Source: Pseudomonadales bacterium (lineage in GTDB: Bacteria > Pseudomonadota > Gammaproteobacteria > Pseudomonadales > DC-out160). Taken from it: DNA of 5,443 bases. Both the position numbers and the translations under genes were made by a program. Below the pieces are notes generated by a model. The model had not been told where the DNA came from, made no database searches, and saw nothing but the letters and a program-made list of their open reading frames with translations. Shown here piece by piece: positions 5,307 to 5,443 of this stretch; positions within the stretch are counted from its first letter, which is position 1; each line of letters opens with the position of its first letter. The DNA is taken from contig JAESQG010000326.1 in assembly GCA_016765265.1 (NCBI GenBank), positions 1 through 5,443 on the forward strand, written 5' to 3'.

Positions 5307-5443
5307 CCTTTTGTATCCTTGTTGACTAAGGATAGGCTTTTGACTCCACCTTGCCCCACGAATATCACCGCGGTCCCATCACTAGAAGGCGAGATGCCTA
5401 CCAGGGACTTCCGGTCTTTTCGGATAGTCTTTAAAAATTGTTT
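5303..5443 (-). CDS. Possible C-terminal end of a convergent minus-strand gene (partial)
   Basis: The minus strand is open from the right edge to TAG at 5303-5305, giving 46 residues that include LVGISPSSDGTAVIFVGQGG and end NKDTKG. The composition is protein-like, and the 'ISP.SDGTAVIF' segment faintly recalls beta-propeller blades, but this is too short to assign. The other two minus frames contain stops. The plus-strand frame following the kinase stop is also open over this span, which weakens the case. Its stop would overlap the stop of the kinase gene at a shared CTAG, and the terminator hairpin would lie within its last codons. No function is proposed. Confidence 0.35.
   Translation of the reverse strand, partial: KQFLKTIRKDRKSLVGISPSSDGTAVIFVGQGGVKSLSLVNKDTKG
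5305..5341 (+). terminator. Hairpin terminator of the ABC1-family gene
   Basis: A perfect seven-base stem, TATCCTT (5314-5320) and AAGGATA (5328-5334), has a seven-base loop. The flanking AGCC (5305-5308) and GGCT (5335-5338) can also pair, with a TTTTG bulge. It is followed by only TTTT (5338-5341). It begins right at the stop codon of the plus-strand gene. The short T-tract makes it a moderate candidate. Confidence 0.55.

Overview
The window looks like a stretch of chromosome from a gammaproteobacterium, probably marine. The evidence is indirect. The two lipoprotein genes have the 'SAC + poly-glycine' lipobox and tether style common in marine Gammaproteobacteria. The base composition is moderate to AT-rich. 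There is also an ABC1/AarF-type kinase of the 'MQTDPN' kind. No rRNA, tRNA, CRISPR array or insertion sequence is visible, and no species can be named.

Layout, left to right. (1) Positions 1-80, minus strand: the first 27 codons of a gene whose N-terminus resembles the winged-helix/AbiEi-like head of certain Fic-family proteins. A 24-bp AT-rich unit iterated three times lies just upstream (117-188) and looks like an operator. (2) A strong intrinsic terminator (271-301) separates it from the next gene. (3) 322-1986, minus: a 554-aa secreted lipoprotein made of two tandem copies of one unrecognised beta-rich domain. (4) 2290-3185, minus: a shorter paralogue with a single copy of the same domain, broken by a one-base frameshift in a T5 run. 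(5) 3502-3811, minus: two overlapping small genes, a 33-codon ORF with a near-perfect Shine-Dalgarno and a 71-codon GTG-start ORF with an acidic head and a lysine tail. (6) 3925-5306, plus: a complete ABC1/AarF/UbiB-family kinase-like gene, except that one missing base near 5031-5048 throws the last ~90 residues out of frame. (7) 5303-5443, minus: a possible C-terminal end of another gene, converging on the kinase gene.

The two lipoprotein genes are a locally duplicated family: same signal peptide, an identical 17-bp sequence at their starts, and homologous C-terminal domains. Domain duplication inside the longer one suggests ongoing expansion. The small-gene pair and the kinase gene are transcribed divergently from a ~110-bp region that holds a plausible extended -10 promoter for the kinase. 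I see no evidence that the lipoproteins, the small basic proteins and the kinase form one pathway.

Two clear breaks of the same sign (one base missing each) fall within about 2.4 kb of each other. Either the sequence contains indel errors or both genes are decaying. The most interesting unexplained items are the 24-bp operator-like array, the domain-duplicated lipoprotein family, and the overlapping pair of tiny basic ORFs.
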